From Ascaphus truei (lineage: Eukaryota > Chordata > Amphibia > Anura > Ascaphidae), in assembly GCA_036426205.1 (NCBI GenBank), contig CM071586.1:7433663-7497662 (forward strand): a stretch of DNA of 64,000 nucleotides. Direction: 5' to 3'. Positions within the stretch are counted from its first letter, which is position 1. Each line of letters begins with the position of its first letter. The position numbers and the translations under genes were made by a program. Positions 22,306-34,203 of this stretch are shown piece after piece. The notes below the pieces were generated by a model that was not told the DNA's origin, did no database searches, and was given only the letters and a program-made list of their open reading frames with translations.

Positions 22306-22949
22306 GATGACGGATAGAGGAAAGAGGACATAGTGTTGTTGACTTGCAAGCGTTCCGTAGAGAAAACCGGAAGTGGCGCGAGTAAGCATCACCGGAATTG
22401 ATGCGAGTACAACCAGAGGTGACAGGTGACGTCAGAAGCCGGAGAAGCCCACGAGGGAATCCTCCAGAGGGAGACCAGCAGAGCTAAGACGCAAGAAGCC
22501 CGAATCCAACAGGGCAGTAGGATAACTTAAACTTCAGCCAGCAACACCATCCTGGGTTCCTCTTGTTTCATGTACAGAATGTGAGTACATGAAGTACAGT
22601 ACATACTTTTTTTTACCATAAATGTGATATTTTTTATCTGAACTATGTCTTTTTCTACTCTTTCACCCTGAGGGGAATCTCCATATATATTCACAAGAAA
22701 GAACACTACAGCCACAGTTTGGAGATAGGCTTTATTTACACTTACATACTGTAAGTAAAACACCCATAAGAGCCAAGTTTACATTCATCTATCCACTTGT
22801 CACAACAGTGTGCACTATATTGTGTTTTATTTTTGGGTTGATCCTGCTCCCTCTGGAAATTGTGAAGAGTTGTACCTAGAGAGGAATCTGTCAGATCAGG
22901 GCATGGGAGGCAGTGAGGGATCGACCGTAGAGGCCCCTTACAATTTGGG

Positions 22950-24000
22950 ATATGCAACATGATAAAACATAGAAGGTGTAGAGGGAGAGGGGGGTTGGCC
23001 CGGTATTAAAGGGGTTGCACCCCATATGGCCACCACCTGACCTCACCAGAGAGGCAAGGGGTTAACTGGACTGCGGTCCAGGAATGTGGTTTACACCTTG
23101 TCATGTCATGAAAAATGTATGTTCCCCTGTTCCCATGTTTCATTATAATCCTGTATTTTAATGTTTTAAAGTGCATTTCTGTATCTCCAGTTCTGGAGGT
23201 TGCAGAGAGTTGATATTTGGCCAATGTGTGTAGTCACTGTAGGCATTAAGAACTGGCAAATTTCGACCCACTGAGCCCATTAGAATGGAACTTATTAATA
23301 TGTGTAGATATTAAAGTATATATGTATGGTATTTTGGATCTGCTATGAAAATGCAGACCATCTGCTATGCTAATAGGTCATGAAGGGCAGCCGGCTGATT
23401 GAGCCTAAGCAATGTGATCAAAAGTTAACTGCCCGGATTGTTTACACTAAGTACTAATCAACAGACTCTGCCACTCCAATTGTTATGTGTGGGTGGAGAA
23501 TCATCAAACTGGAGTGGTTTGTAAGTGTTATGTCTACACCTACAAACAATGCAGATACTTCATTTGGTAAACTGGTCGTCGCCCCTGATTTAATTATGGG
23601 ACTACCCATAGAGTCCCAGTACACATGGGCTAATTAGCTGGGGGGCATGGGTTAATCTGTGTCTCCACGTTAGGGATTGGATACAGATAATTGTTCACCA
23701 ATAGTCTGAATTCAATGTTAAGAATAGGGTTACACAGGTATATAAACTGTGTCAACCCTACAGTTTTTAGTTGTGCTTCTGATTCCACCTGGAATGTCAC
23801 CGGATTGCTGGAGAATTGCTAGCTGATACTTCTCCATCCCCCAACCCTATGTAAGTGTTACCTTCTAGTCTGTTAATTGTACTATATTGCTGTGTTCACC
23901 TTTTTTAAGGAATAAATATATTTTATTATATCTAAGCCTCGTTCAGTTCAACCCAGATATTTGGTGTTCATTATATCTTGTCATAAGCTACCGTGACAGA
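22950..24000 (+). repeat. Possible solo LTR
   Basis: About 23740-23760 has TATATAAAC, and 23920-23928 has AATAAATATA, spaced like a promoter and poly(A) signal in an LTR. The segment ends near TACCGTGACA. The 5' boundary is not defined and no matching copy is in the window. Confidence 0.3.
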
Positions 24001-24561
24001 AGGTTCCCTTGAATGGGTGTCAGAGATCACCAGGAAAGGATTATTTATTTATAAAATGTTTGAACGGGAAGTAACACATTGAGAGTTACCTCTTGTTTTC
24101 CATTATGTGCTGGGCATATAGTTAAGATGACAAATAATACATGGTTACAAATACAGTTACATAAGTGAACAGGGTTTATATTATATACAAGACATTGCAT
24201 GCACAGTTAGAGATAATATATATTATAGGCATATGTAACAGTTATAGACCAGATTCAAAAGTTTTAGTAATAGAGATTAAGGCAAACAAGAAACTTCAGT
24301 GAAATATGTGTCAAGCATAAGGAAAAACATTTCCTTCTTCACTGCAATATTGTCAATCAGATTTCTCTCTGGGTCAACACCCGTCCTATGTTTAACATAT
24401 TTGGCATATCCCTGTACACATTTCTTTTCTAAAAAGATGAATAATCTTTTCTTAAAGATTTATACTGTATCTGCCATCACAGTCTCCATGGGTTATAAAT
24501 TAAGTAGACACAGTAAATACCTGTGAATTAGACCTTTTTATGTGTTTATGCTCTGTTATGT

Positions 24562-25494
24562 TTATATAGTTTTCTTGCTAATTAGTTTCTTGAAGGCTGC
24601 CCTAATATCCTGGCTCCTCAGGCTGTATATTATTGGATTAAACAATGGTGTTAACACAATGTACAGCAAAGACAGGACTTTATTGAAATTGATCGAGTGT
24701 CCTGTTGATGGGACCTGATATATGGTGATCAACGTTACATAGTATAAAGACACAACTGTCAGGTGGGAACTGCAGGTGGAGAAGGCTTTCTGTCTCCCAC
24801 TGGTGGAAGGGATCCTGAGGATGGTTAGGAAGATACTGACATAAGTTACAATGATGAAGATAAATGAGAAGAAGGTTAGAGGAATAGAGACAACAACATC
24901 TTCCAATTTCAAAAAGGAGCTATCTATGCAGGACAACTCTAGAAGGGGAACAATATCGCAGAATACATGGTCAATTGTATTGGGGCCACAGAAAGGCAAC
25001 ATACCTAGCTGAGTAACTATAAACAGTGTTAATGTGAATCCCAAGAACCAAGACCAGAAAACTAGATGATACTGGAGCCTGATGTCCATAATGGAGGTGT
25101 AACGCAAAGGGTGACAGATGGCCAAGTATCGGTCATAGGACATCACTGTAAGAAGTAAACACTCTGTAGCTGATGAGACACCAAAGATATAAAATTGAGT
25201 GATGCAGCCATTAAAAGAAATGGTGGCTCCTTCTTCCAATATACCATGAAGCATGTTGGGGACAATAGTTGCAGTAATCAAGATGTCACATAGAGATAGA
25301 TGACTGAGAAAGAAGTACATGGGAGAGTGGAGTTTGTGACTGGTTGACACCAACACGATGATCAGGAGGTTTCCAGTTAATGTCATAATGCAAATTCCGA
25401 GAAACACAACGAAAACAGGAATCTTGATCCTCCGAAGATCCTTAAATCCAAGGAGGAAGAATTCTGTAACTCTTGTCTGGTTCTCCACATGCAT
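24562..25494 (-). CDS. Olfactory receptor (intact, single exon)
   Basis: A 310-residue seven-transmembrane G-protein-coupled receptor, the usual length for olfactory receptors. Residues visible: N-glycosylation site NQT at 5-7; GN at 41-42 in TM1; PMYFFLSHL at 58-66 before TM2; Cys97 and Cys179 for the extracellular disulphide, with extra cysteines at 169 and 189; MSYDRYLAIC at 118-127 at the end of TM3; KAFSTCSSHL at 226-235 in TM6; and PLFNPIIYSLR at 283-293 in TM7. It binds odorants at the sensory neuron surface and signals through a stimulatory G protein. No stop or frameshift, so it may be functional. It stands alone in transposon-rich DNA; coding exon only, any 5' noncoding exon is not visible. 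Subfamily not assigned. Confidence 0.92.
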   Translation of the reverse strand: MHVENQTRVTEFFLLGFKDLRRIKIPVFVVFLGICIMTLTGNLLIIVLVSTSHKLHSPMYFFLSHLSLCDILITATIVPNMLHGILEEGATISFNGCITQFYIFGVSSATECLLLTVMSYDRYLAICHPLRYTSIMDIRLQYHLVFWSWFLGFTLTLFIVTQLGMLPFCGPNTIDHVFCDIVPLLELSCIDSSFLKLEDVVVSIPLTFFSFIFIIVTYVSIFLTILRIPSTSGRQKAFSTCSSHLTVVSLYYVTLITIYQVPSTGHSINFNKVLSLLYIVLTPLFNPIIYSLRSQDIRAAFKKLISKKTI

Positions 25495-26086
25495 TCTGAA
25501 CAGATCCTTCCCTCTTCCTGTAATATTCCAATGGATAAAAAGATATAGGGAGTTTAATCAGAAATGGATAATAGCCATGATGCTAGTGCCGCTGGTTGTC
25601 CAACAACAAGGCCATATGATCACTTATATAGCAATCACATGGCCCAAATTTGTCCCCAATGCTCCCATGGGTACCAATTACTGTGTCATTCCTAGAACTC
25701 TAGAAGTGTTCTTAGCTTGAGCACGCCTCAGCTCATTTACTGTATATGAAGCTAAACAATGGCACCCTATTATGGATCTAGGCCTATAAAAGTTATCACA
25801 GTTTAGTGAATAGACCAAATAGGGTCACAAGGTAACAAAGTATTTAATTAACAAATATAATGTACATTTTAATAGTTGATAGGATGGAAATCAATGAAAG
25901 ATGGACACAGTGTGTATAAAACAAAATATGAGTCTATGAACCTCAATACAGACACACTGCATTAAAAGATAGAAAAGAGGAATTTGATGAAGAGTTTAAA
26001 GAAAGTAATGCTCAAAGTCACACACTGAAGTAGGAGGGTGGGGGTGAGACTGAGTACATTTGAGACAATACAGATGTAGCCTGACT
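25495..26086. other. No gene seen upstream of the olfactory receptor
   Basis: This is the 5' flank of the minus-strand receptor. No promoter element or coding exon could be identified with confidence. Confidence 0.4.
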
Positions 26087-26394
26087 TACTGATGCAGCGG
26101 CCGTTATTCGAACACTACACGCGTCACGTACATCGGAATCCCGATTTGAAACCGCGGGATGAATTGCAGCCTTCCCGCACTAAAATGCGAGCGCGGCGAG
26201 AACAGAAAAATGAATTTTAGTGTTCTGGCTTTTAAAAACATGAAATTGACACAGTAGCACAGTAGCACAGCACTGTACACATTACAATTCATCCATTTTA
26301 TTGACAGAAAATGAGGCTGCGCTCGTCTGTTCACTTCCGAATGTCTGACAGGGCTTCTTCCTCCCGCAGCTCCCACGCTCTCCGGTGATCAGCC

Positions 26395-28850
26395 GGGATA
26401 TATACCATCCAAAAAAACAAAAAGTAGGAGCGCAGAGAGGACAAGACCTTAGGCAATAATCCACATTTAATAACACACTTTGCACATAGAAACTTACAAT
26501 CAAGTACTGCTGCACGAACGATTGGGACCCGCACACGTCCGACGTTACCACCACACAGACCTCCTCTCGATACACCTAGGATCACCGCCTGATACGGGAA
26601 CCGGAAGTGAACCCGGTGAGTGACTGGAGGATCAGGTGGGCTATCTCGCAAGAGTACACAGCTTAGCTGGGACTGTATACTCAATGCGTGAACATCTAAA
26701 TGGACCGTCTAAGCTAGGGATCCTCTATCGAACAGGTATCATAACCCTGTACTGAAAGTTGTGAACCCTGCAGTTACCCTCTACGCATTTCGAGCTAATT
26801 AGCGCTTCATCAGTAGTTATGGAGCATGTCGGGATGTGGCCTTAATATAGGCAACAACCTCTAATTACCCCTATTGTTAAAAACATGTGTACATATTTAG
26901 AACAATTGCTCTAATGGTAATTTGTACAAAAAACACATAAAACTTACTACTAACATACTCTAACCATTTAAAACTTTTAAAAACATTTAAAAACATGTAT
27001 AGTGTATATAACCCATTTTATGATTCATGAACTACAAAGCCATGAAAACATTAAAAACCACATTATGTATATATTCCTATTATGACACACCTACATACTC
27101 ATTAATAATTACTTATCCTAACTACCCCTTCTACTCATGAACATCTCATCTAATTAAAATTCACAGAAATTTCCCTTACCTCACCCACTCACCATACACT
27201 GTCTTAAACTTATTAGTTAAAAATGAATGATAATAGTGATAAAAAAAATTGATTGAATGATGATGATTAAAAATTGAAAATTGGATTACAAGCCTATTAA
27301 TTCCTTATTTATTAAACCAGAATATTTAGTATAATTTAAAGCTTCCAAATAAGGCAATTACCTAAGAAAGGGGTTAAGCTCTATCGTATCATTTAATCCA
27401 CCCGGTATTTTGCTTCGTAATGAATATATCCAATATTGTTCTCTCTGGAACACTTTTAGTTCCCTGTCACCCTTTCTAATATCCCTAGGTAGCTCTTCAA
27501 GGCCTCTAAACGTAGCCCTTCCGTTACCCCTTTGTGATAATCCAGAAAATGCTGTGCTAAATTATGTATTTTCTGTCCCTGTTCTACAAGGCGTTTGGCA
27601 TTCCTGATGCCATTCACATGTTCACCAATTCGTACCTTTAAAGGTCGAATGGTCTTCCCAACATAACATTTCTTACATGGGCAATCAATAGCATAAACTA
27701 TAAAATTTGTTTGACATGTGATAAATTGCCTGATTGTATGTTGTAGCCCTGTTTGATGGTCTACAAAAATCTTATCCTGTGTTCCCAATTGGTTTCCTTA
27801 AAAAAATTCCCACTATTTGCGACTGGAATATTAGATACCTTTAAAGCACTAGGGGCCAGAATGCTTTTTAAATTTTTTGCCTTCCTAAAGACTACCTTGG
27901 GTCTACCGATTAGCTTAGTTCGTAAGATAGGGTCCATTAGTAGCACATCCCAATGCTTATAGATTATTTTCCGTATCTTTGATTCCTATTTACAGAAATC
28001 AGCAGTAAACATTGGTGTTTGGTTGTTTTCAGTGGGTACAACTTTGGTTTTTGTCATCAACAAAGTATTCCTAGGTCTATGCTGACTTCTATTAAAGGAA
28101 TTTTATATCACATCTGTATTGTAACCTTTTTCTAGAAATCTCTGTCTCAGAAACTCAGATTGATCATCACAGTCCCTAGGCTCAGAGCAATTCCTTTGAA
28201 TCCTCAGGAATTGCCCATATGGTATATTGTTGAGCCATTTAGCAGAGTGATTACTCGTGTAATCTAGGTAGGAATTAGCATCCACCTTTTTAAAAAAAGG
28301 TTTTGGTAACAATACGATGGTCCACTGCTTTAAAATTCAAATCCAAAAAATTAATTTCTACAGGGTTTATCTTCCCACTAAGAACTATGTTTTGGTCATT
28401 CCTATTGAGAAATACAATAAATTCTTCCAATAGCTCCATAGATCCAGACCAGATAATCAGGATATCGTCTATATATCTGCCATAATAGATCAGATATTGA
28501 CGCAATCCATTATCTGCCCAAACAAAGTCCTCTTCCCAAAGACCAATAAACAAACCTGCATAGTAAGGGGCAAAACGGGTGCCCATCGCTGTCCCATTGG
28601 TTTGTATAAAATAATCACCCTCAAACAGGAAATAATTATGTTGCAAGATGAATAGAATGCTATCCAAAATGAACTCCTGTTGGGCACTTGACAAGGTGTT
28701 ATGCTGGTGCAAAAATTGTGCTACCGCCTTATCCCCAAACTATGTTTGATGCAGGTGTACAATGAACTAACATCTAATGTAGCCCAGATAAATTTGTCCT
28801 CCCAAACAATGTTATTTATTGCAATGTTTATTGCAAACACAGAAACAGAA
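26395..28850 (-). pseudogene. Penelope-like retroelement (RT plus GIY-YIG)
   Basis: Minus-strand frames: reverse transcriptase motif A, LDVSSLYT, near 28760-28800; QTNGTAMGTRFAP and the catalytic GRYIDDILIIW (YIDD codons at 28464-28475) in 28290-28712; a linker with KWLNNIPYGQFLRIQRNC in 28103-28312; and a GIY-YIG endonuclease at 27456-27788 with FIVYAIDCPCKKCYVGKT and RIGEHVNGI. Frame breaks separate these parts and the N-terminus is missing. The 3' terminal region (about 26395-26830) holds a hammerhead-like motif and an A-rich GTAGGAGCGC end. The family reverse-transcribes its RNA at sites opened by the endonuclease; this copy is inactive. Confidence 0.8.
26777..26822 (-). ncRNA. Hammerhead-like motif of the Penelope-like element
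   Basis: Minus strand: CTGATGA (26807-26813), stem II AGCGCTAATTAGCT, CGAAA (GAAA at 26788-26791) and TGCGTAG. All three core boxes are intact; stem I pairing is weak. Its position in the 3' terminal region agrees with known Penelope-like elements. Confidence 0.6.
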
Positions 28851-29149
28851 TCCATGAAATTCAAACAAAACATCCGCAATAAGCGCGGGTGCCTGGGGCG
28901 ATTAGCCGCGTTTCACGCTGCGTGGGGAACAGCAGAGAACTCAAAATCGGCGCCGAGATGTGTTCGAATAATGGCCGCTCCATCAGTAACTGAACCTTGA
29001 GCTATTGCAAATACATTTATTTGCTGAGTCTTTTTCATTTAATGAAAACCAGACTGATCACTTCTACAGCAATATAAAATTAACAGTAATAATTTGTATT
29101 CTTAAGAACAGCCGTAAATGTACTGTAGGTTCTCTCTGGCACAAACCCT

Positions 29150-29285
29150 AGTTTTGAGGAACAGGGAGATACATTAACTTGCCCAAGGCCATACAGAATT
29201 GTTTCCCAAGGTCACACTTGGAATTGAACCACGTAAACCCACAGCAAAAGCAGTGTGGGTACTATTAGACTACAACTTCTTCCAA
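29150..29285 (-). repeat. tRNA-derived SINE (MIR-like)
   Basis: The minus strand has a perfect pol III B box GGTTCAATTCC (29220-29230), followed by GTGTGACCTTGGG and GGCCTTGGGCAAGTTAATG, which recall the MIR-type core. The A box is degenerate. Confidence 0.55.
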
Positions 29286-29363
29286 ACGTGGGATATGTGT
29301 CCCATTCTATCTTCAAAAGGACTAACTATACTATATGTATTTTATTAACTTCAAGTGCAGTGC

Positions 29364-29573
29364 AAGCGGTCCTCGGTTACCCGATGGAATGCATTCTGCA
29401 AACCGCTGTTGAATAGCAAAATGTCGGGAGTGCAAATCCAATGTTAATCTGCGGCTTTGAGCAGCGGATAATCTATTCTAACATAGGATAATGCGTTCTG
29501 CGGAATGCATTATGACGCGTCAGTTAATCCGTTCAACGGATAATGGAACGACAGATAGTGAGGACCACCTTTA
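29364..29573. mobile_element. MITE with GGTCCTC terminal repeats (about 210 bp)
   Basis: Inverted ends: left AAGCGGTCCTCGGTTACCCG, right (reversed) AAAGGTGGTCCTCACTATCT. Interior halves also mirror each other (GGAATGCATTCTGC and GTTCTGCGGAATGCATTATG). Non-coding. Confidence 0.6.
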
Positions 29574-29584
29574 CTATGTAATCT

Positions 29585-29749
29585 TACAGTTATACACTAT
29601 GATTGGTTTCTGGTTTTCTTTTCATATGTTGTGAGACTACTATCAAGAATCATCAGAAGATTTCTTGTTCAACATGACTGGTTCATGCTATATGGTCAGG
29701 ACTTTCACTATTTTATTGACTTTTTGAGGCGCCGGTATATTTCTTGTAT
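29585..29749 (+). repeat. Direct repeat R1
   Basis: About 160 bases (TACAGTTATACACTATGATT ... GCCGGTATATTTCTTGTAT) repeated at 32231-32389 with few differences. It resembles part of the Penelope-like 3' region near 22095 (CACTTTATGATTGATTTCTGG). Confidence 0.85.
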
Positions 29750-29896
29750 CTGTTGTGTGTATAGTTTTATCTATCACTGTTCCTGGCAGCCTTCCTATTA
29801 TTTTTAGGCACTGAGGTTTTTACCTGTAGAGTTTATAGTACACTACTTTTTGATTAAGCATTAGCGCTGTAGCACATATACTTTTTTCATAAATTC

Positions 29897-31563
29897 AGAA
29901 ATAGCCAATATTTAATATTCAAGGACTCCATTTCCACAGGCTCAGTACCACAAGATTGGCGTAAAGCAGATGTGGTGCCTATATTTAAAAAGGGAGCTAG
30001 ATCACAACCGGGAAATTACAGACCTGTAAGCCTGACTTCAATAGTGGAGAAACTACTTGAAGGTTTAATACGGGATAATATTCATGAATACCTAATGGAA
30101 AACAAATTATTAGTAATAGTCAGCATGGATTTATGAAGGATAGATCATGCCAAACTAACCTTATTTGTTTCTTTGAAGAGGTAAGTAGGAATTTAGACCA
30201 GAGTAATGCAGTTGATGTGGTCTACTTAGACTTTGCAAAGGATTTTCATACGGTTTCACACAAGAGGTTGGTGCACAAAATAAAGCAAATTGGACTCAGT
30301 AATAATATATGCACCTGGATTGAAAACTGGTTAAAGGACAGACAACAGAGGGTTGTCATAAATGGAACTTTTTCAGGTTGGGCTAAAGTCGTGAGTGGAG
30401 TACCTCAGGGATCGGTACTGGGACCCCTGCTTTTTAACTTGTTTATTAATGACCTTGAGGTTGGCATCGAGAGCAAAGTCTCCATCTTTGCTGATGATAC
30501 TAAATTGTGCAAGGTAATAGAATCAGAGCAGGATGTAATTTCTCTTCAGAACGACTTGGAGAGACTGGAAACGTGGGCAGGTAAATGACAGATGAGGTTT
30601 AATACAGATAAATGTAAGGTTATGCATTTGGGATGCAAAAATAAAAAGGCCACTTACAAATTAAATGGAGATATATTGGGGGAATTCTTGTTGGAGAAGG
30701 ATTTAGGAGTGCTTGTAGACAGCAGGCTTGGCAATAGTGCCCAAAGTCATGCAGTAGTTGCAAAGGCAAACAAGATCTTACAGTATCTTGCATCAAACGG
30801 GCAATGGATGGAAGGGAAGTAAACATAATTATGCCCCTTTACAAAGCATTAGTAAGACCACACCTTGAATATAGAGTACAATTTTGGGCACCAATCCTAA
30901 GAAAAGACATTATGGAACTAGAGAGAGCCCAGAGAAGAGCCACCAAATTAATAAAGGGATGGACAATCTAACTTATGAGGAGAGGCTAGCAAAATTAGAT
31001 TGATTTGCATTATAAAAGAAGCGTCTAAGAGGGGATATGATAACTATATACAAATATATTCGTGGACAGTACAAGGAGCTTTCAAAAGAACTATTCATTC
31101 CACGGGCAGTACAAAGGATTCGGGGGCATCCCTTAAGGTTGGAGGAAATGAGATTTCACCAGCAACAAAGGAAAGGGTTCTTTACAGTAAGGGCAGTTAA
31201 AATGTGGAATTCATTACCCATGGAGACTGTGATGGCAGATACAATAGATTTGTTCAAAAAAAGGTTGGACATCTTTTTAGATGGGAAAGGTATACAGGTA
31301 TATACCAAATAAGTATACATGGGAAGGATGTTGATCCAGGGATTAATCCGATTGCCAATGCTTGGAGTCAGGAAGGAATTGTTTTTTCCCTTATGAGATA
31401 TAATTGGATGATACATGACTCTGAGGTTTTTTGTTTGCCTTCCTCTGGATCAATAAATAAGAATAGATATAGGATAAAGCATCTGTTGTCTAAATTTAGC
31501 ATAGATTGAACTTGATGGACCTAAGTCTTTTTTCAACCTCATCAACTATGTAACTATGTAACT
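29897..31563 (+). pseudogene. CR1-like LINE, 3' half (RT)
   Basis: Plus-strand reverse transcriptase with YLDFAKDFHTVSH, GVPQGSVLGPLLFNLFINDL and the catalytic FADD (30487-30498), then KCKVMHLG and LGVLVDSRL. An internal TGA near 30588 and later frameshifts break it. It ends at 31563 with an AACTATGTAACTATGTAAC tail typical of this 3' end. Its start at 29897 coincides with where the inverted 5' half (32391-33500) stops. Confidence 0.8.
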
Positions 31564-32230
31564 AACTCTTTTTTAGGGGTATTTTATTGTATTAAAGATT
31601 TTAATTTTTAGATAGTTATAGCTGCATTTGCAAGCATTGTATTAGTGTATACATTTCTATCATATGTTATTTGTTTCTGTTACTGCACTGGTGAGTGCAT
31701 TATTGTTATTTGTATGCATCATAGCTACTGCCGGGTTGGAACACAGCACTGAGTTGCTACTCCTTCCGTGTATGCGCGCACGATTTTGTGTAGGAGTGTA
31801 CGGCCGACACACAGAGCAGCACGTGGAGGTGGAGTGACAGCGGGGAGCTATGTGTTTGTGGTGGTCCGCACGGCCAGGGGACAGTCTTTCATTGGTGAAG
31901 ATTTCAGCCCCTGAGAGTGGACACTACCCGTGGAGATACAACTTGCTGTGCCTACCTTTATCTGGCTTCTTGTGAGTAGGTTTCAATTTTGCCTTATCTG
32001 GAGCAGCAATCATAGTCCACCTTTATGTGTATGACACATTTTTTATTAAATCAGTCTATTTCAATTAGTTCATTGCAGTTTTTTTTAGTTTTTTATGTTT
32101 GCTTAATATATGTTTGTCTGTTTGTAAGTCATCATTTGTTAATCAGCAATTTCCTGGGTTTATAAGTGTTGTATTTATATCTATGTGTTATTATTTTAGT
32201 TTTATAGATTTTATGGTTTTGAGTATCCTA
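31564..32230. other. Spacer between LINE halves, nothing recognised
   Basis: AT-rich with a GC-richer part at 31735-31880. No gene or known repeat recognised. Confidence 0.35.
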
Positions 32231-32389
32231 TACAGTTATACACTATGATTGGTTTCTGGTTTTCTTTTCATATGTTGTGAGACTACTATCAAGAATCATC
32301 AGAGGATTTCTAGTTCAACAGGACTGGTACATGCTATATGGTCAGGACTATATTATTGACTTTTTGAGGCGCCGGTATATTTCTTGTAT
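32231..32389 (+). repeat. Direct repeat R2
   Basis: Second copy of R1. Its last base abuts the inverted 5' half of the LINE at 32390. Confidence 0.85.
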
Positions 32390-32390
32390 T

Positions 32391-33500
32391 TCTGAACTTA
32401 ACTCCTTGAGAACTCTTTGATGTATGCTATCGGGGCCATGTTCCTTGTTTACTTTAATTTTTTCAAGTCTTTTATGAACTTCTTCCTCAGTTAACCAATA
32501 TGGAGGTTGTGGCTTCCTCCTGCGGCACTACTATTGAAATTGATTCTTCCCTGGTAAAGACAGAGGCAAAGAATTTGTTTCATACCTCTGTTTTTTCCTT
32601 ATCTCCAGTTATCTGCCTACCCATCTCCCACTGAAAGGGTACAATATTTTCTTTTCTCATTTTTTTTGTAATGAAGGTACTTAAATAACGTTTTAGGGTT
32701 GATCTTACTTTCTATTGCAATCCTTTTTTCATTATCCATTTTTGCTAATTTGATTGCCCTTTTGCAATTTTTGTTACATTCCTTATAATTCTGATACGAT
32801 GTCTCCGTCCCTTCTGACTTAAAGAATCTAAACGCCTTCCTCTTCTTGTCCATTTCCTCCCCTACCTGTTTATTTAGCCACATTGGTTTTGACTTAATTC
32901 TTTTATACTTATTACCCAAGTGTATACACTGATAAGTGTGTTTTTCTAACAATGTTTTAAAGACTGCCCATTTATCTTCTACATTTTCCCTGCAAGAACA
33001 TCATCCCAGTGTTGTCTTGTAGATTAGACCTCAGTTTATTAAAATCTGCCTTTCTAAAGTTTAAGGTCTTTGTTGAACCCAAGTAATCTGTTTTTTGATA
33101 ATTTATTTAAAATGAGACCATGTTATGATCACTGTTACCCAAATGTTCCAGGACTTGAATATTTGTTTTTACTTCTACATTGTTTGATATTACCAAATCC
33201 AGTACTACCCCTCTCCTGGTTGGTTCCTCAATAATTTGGGTCATATCATTGTTTTTAAGAACCCCCAAAAACCTGTTTCCTTTTGTTGTAATGCTAATCT
33301 CATTTCCCCAGTCTATGTCTGGATAGTTAAAATCCCCCATTATGCAAACATGACCCAGTGTTAATGCCTTCTCCAATTGCAAAAGTATTTTAGCTTCCTC
33401 AATCTCACAGATATTTGGTTGTTTATAGCATATCCCTTCAAATATTTTCTTTATACTTTTACCTCCACTGCTAATTTCTATCCACAAGGTCTATTCCTTT
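32391..33500 (-). pseudogene. CR1-like LINE, 5' half (endonuclease end and linker)
   Basis: Minus strand. 33107-33487 carries the C-terminal part of an AP-type endonuclease (CIMGDFNYPDIDWG, then LGNSDHNMVSF with the catalytic SDH). 32617-32952 is the linker before RT (MWLNKQVGEEMDKKRKAFR). It stops at 32391, just before the RT start. Frame breaks occur between these parts. It is probably the same element as 29897-31563, see findings. Confidence 0.75.
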
Positions 33501-34200
33501 TCATGATGTTAGATATTGACTAACCTTCTGAAAAGGATAATTAAACAGGATTTTTTTGGTCCAAATAAGCAAGCACAGAGACACACTGGAGGGGATTGAA
33601 GCATGGGGACAGTACCTTCCATACTGAATATCTCTAGAACCAGGGGTCCTATCCTGTAAAATAAACGAGGTGTAAAAAAAAAAAAAAACATGCAGTTGGG
33701 ATGTTGTGAGAATCCGAAACAAAAAATGTTTAATTAAATAAATGTGTAGCCGAGTTACCCCAGAATCTACAAGGTTATGTAATGTGTAAAGAAGGAAAAT
33801 GGTCTTTTTCTACTTACCACAAGTGATTCCAAATCCTTTTTTCCAATGAAGAGACTGCCCTAATTTTAAGAGGCAGTCAATATCTTTCTGATATGTAAAC
33901 AGGTCCAACAAGTGTCAACTTGTCACTTGATCTTTGTAAGCTAGAAGATATTGCAGCACTGTTACAGAGTCCAGTCGTATGTGGGAAGCATTGCAGTCGA
34001 ACAGTGAAGATCATGTATGTCACAAAGCACAGAGATAAGAATTTATACACAGTCTGGAGAGGAGTCCACGAGGACCCATAATTGGGTAGAGAATTCCATG
34101 AAATTCCCTTATGTGCCACAAGAAACAGAACAAAACAACATAAGATATCACGCAGTTATTAACCATTTGCTGCCAAATTCTCTCTTTAGCTGTACACTAG
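33500..34200. other. No gene recognised
   Basis: Includes an A-run at 33673-33687. No convincing coding sequence. Confidence 0.35.
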
Positions 34201-34203
34201 ATA

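Larger units (their letters stand above)
26089..28986. mobile_element. TA-target element, copy E, with nested Penelope-like element
   Basis: Outer ends are inverted repeats: CTGATGCAGCGGCCGTTATT at 26089 and, reversed at 28986, CTGATGGAGCGGCCATTATT, both followed by CGAACAC and flanked by TA. Its own sequence appears to be about 26089-26390 and 28850-28986; the middle is the Penelope-like element. An interior segment (AATTCAT..., GTACAG..., GCTACTGTG words at 26245-26300) also occurs at 34410-34470. Confidence 0.6.

Noticed and set aside
29150..29285. A true tRNA gene
   Set aside because: A good B box but no cloverleaf or intact A box; fits a SINE.
29897..33500. Twin-priming (ordinary 5' inversion of a LINE)
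   Set aside because: In twin priming the inverted 5' part lies upstream of and next to the 3' part; here it lies beyond the 3' end with 0.8 kb between.
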